Assembly (NCBI GenBank): GCA_024643825.1 | Contig: JAHEME010000180.1 | Coordinates: 1-6,333 of the forward strand | DNA from: Chloroflexota bacterium | GTDB lineage: Bacteria > Chloroflexota > Anaerolineae > Aggregatilineales > UBA3940 | Length of the DNA: 6,333 nt | Reading direction: 5' to 3' | In this document: in pieces, positions 5,692 to 6,333 of the stretch | How the letters are laid out: each line of letters starts with the position of its first letter | Position numbering within the stretch: position 1 is the stretch's first letter | The notes under the pieces: model-generated | Database searches by the model: none | The model's input: only the letters and a program-made list of their open reading frames with translations | Told to the model about the DNA's origin: nothing | Made by a program: the position numbers and the translations under genes

Positions 5692-6333
5692 CCGTTCGCA
5701 TCGCAGATTGTCTTCACTGCAAGTCGCGCTCCGATTCCTAGTGCTATCGGTTATCCTTGGGCTTCTTGGCATCGCCGCAGCTTTGATCGTTCGCACAATG
5801 CATCAGAGGAGTTCTCCGACGTCAGTAACCTTGAATCTAGCTGTCAATCCCTCATTGAATCCGCTCGAATCACTGGCTGCGGGCACAATGATCTCACTGA
5901 ATTCGGACAAGTTGGATACACCCCTCAGCACTGATACAACCCCCATTACGTTTATCGTGGACTCAGGAGAGACGGCCAGTGCAATCAGCGAGCGTCTTGT
6001 CACAAATGGTCTAATTGATGATGTGGATCTGTTTCGAGTCTATCTGCGGTATTACGGGCTTGATCGCCAAATTGAAGCCGGCACTTATCAGCTAAGTGCA
6101 AATATGACCATTCCTGAAATCGCATTGGCCCTCACCGACGCCGCCCCTGTAGAAATCGTTTTGAGAATTACGGAAGGGTGGCGGCGCGAACAGATCGCGC
6201 AAATGATCGACCGCACCACCGACCTACCCTTTACAGGGGCAGAGTTCATACAAGCAACAGGGCATGGATTCATCCTCCCCGATTCTGTAGAGATGGTCGC
6301 AGACATCCCCGCAGGATCTTCGGCAGAAGGTTT
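5648..6333 (+). CDS. mltG: Endolytic murein transglycosylase MltG (YceG-like), N-terminal part
   Basis: MltG is a membrane-anchored lytic transglycosylase that cuts nascent peptidoglycan strands, probably setting glycan length. The frame is open to the right edge, giving 228 whole residues. A basic cytoplasmic N-terminus (MSQVRRSRRSK) precedes one membrane segment (about 27-48) and a low-complexity linker (49-98). A LysM-like region follows (about 100-155: ITFIVDSGETASAISERL, NGLIDD, FRVYLRYYGL, EAGTYQLS, MTIPEIA). The catalytic domain begins with LRITEGWRREQIAQMI (172-187) and reaches IPAGSSAEG (220-228). E227 aligns with the catalytic Glu of the family (E218 in E. coli), so the window ends right at the active site. 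The ATG start has a good ribosome site (5635-5639). The gene overlaps ruvX by 44 bases in another frame, implying co-transcription. Nothing looks broken; the truncation is only the window edge. Confidence 0.92.
   Translation, partial: MSQVRRSRRSKNISDRSHRRLSSLQVALRFLVLSVILGLLGIAAALIVRTMHQRSSPTSVTLNLAVNPSLNPLESLAAGTMISLNSDKLDTPLSTDTTPITFIVDSGETASAISERLVTNGLIDDVDLFRVYLRYYGLDRQIEAGTYQLSANMTIPEIALALTDAAPVEIVLRITEGWRREQIAQMIDRTTDLPFTGAEFIQATGHGFILPDSVEMVADIPAGSSAEG

Overview
The window reads as a chromosomal housekeeping region of a bacterium, most likely a member of Chloroflexota. The main reason is the protein between alaS and ruvX. It has a short cytoplasmic domain, one membrane segment and an external baseplate-J/gp47-like region, an architecture I recall from that phylum. 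This assignment comes from memory of the family, not from a search. All genes are on the + strand.

Layout: (1) Positions 1-721 hold the 3' portion of a fabH-like gene (beta-ketoacyl-ACP synthase III), cut by the left window edge. Its reading frame is broken by an exact 8-bp tandem duplication (264-279). Removing one copy restores a textbook FabH sequence. The product also has a basic C-terminal tail of about 60 residues beyond the usual FabH end. (2) Positions 722-919 are intergenic, with an imperfect terminator-like hairpin (767-804) and then a near-consensus sigma70-type promoter (TTGTCA, 17 bp, TATAAT). (3) Positions 920-3637 encode a complete alanyl-tRNA synthetase. (4) Positions 3695-5239 encode the baseplate-J-like single-pass membrane protein. 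(5) Positions 5236-5691 encode RuvX/YqgF, overlapping the preceding stop codon by 4 bases. (6) Positions 5648 to the right edge encode the N-terminal part of MltG, overlapping ruvX by 44 bases and cut just after its predicted catalytic glutamate.

Genes 3-6 look like one transcription unit driven by the promoter at 845-873. The order alaS - small gene - ruvX - mltG resembles the Firmicutes arrangement alaS-ireB-ruvX-yrzB-mltG, with the J-like membrane protein where ireB would be. The unit combines tRNA charging, a RuvC-fold nuclease (resolvase or rRNA maturation), an envelope protein of unknown role and a peptidoglycan lytic transglycosylase.

I found no RNA genes, mobile elements or CRISPR. 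The least understood item is the J-like protein. The most concrete anomaly is the 8-bp duplication that breaks fabH. A long inverted repeat inside the J-like gene and a perfect hairpin inside ruvX are recorded as secondary signals.
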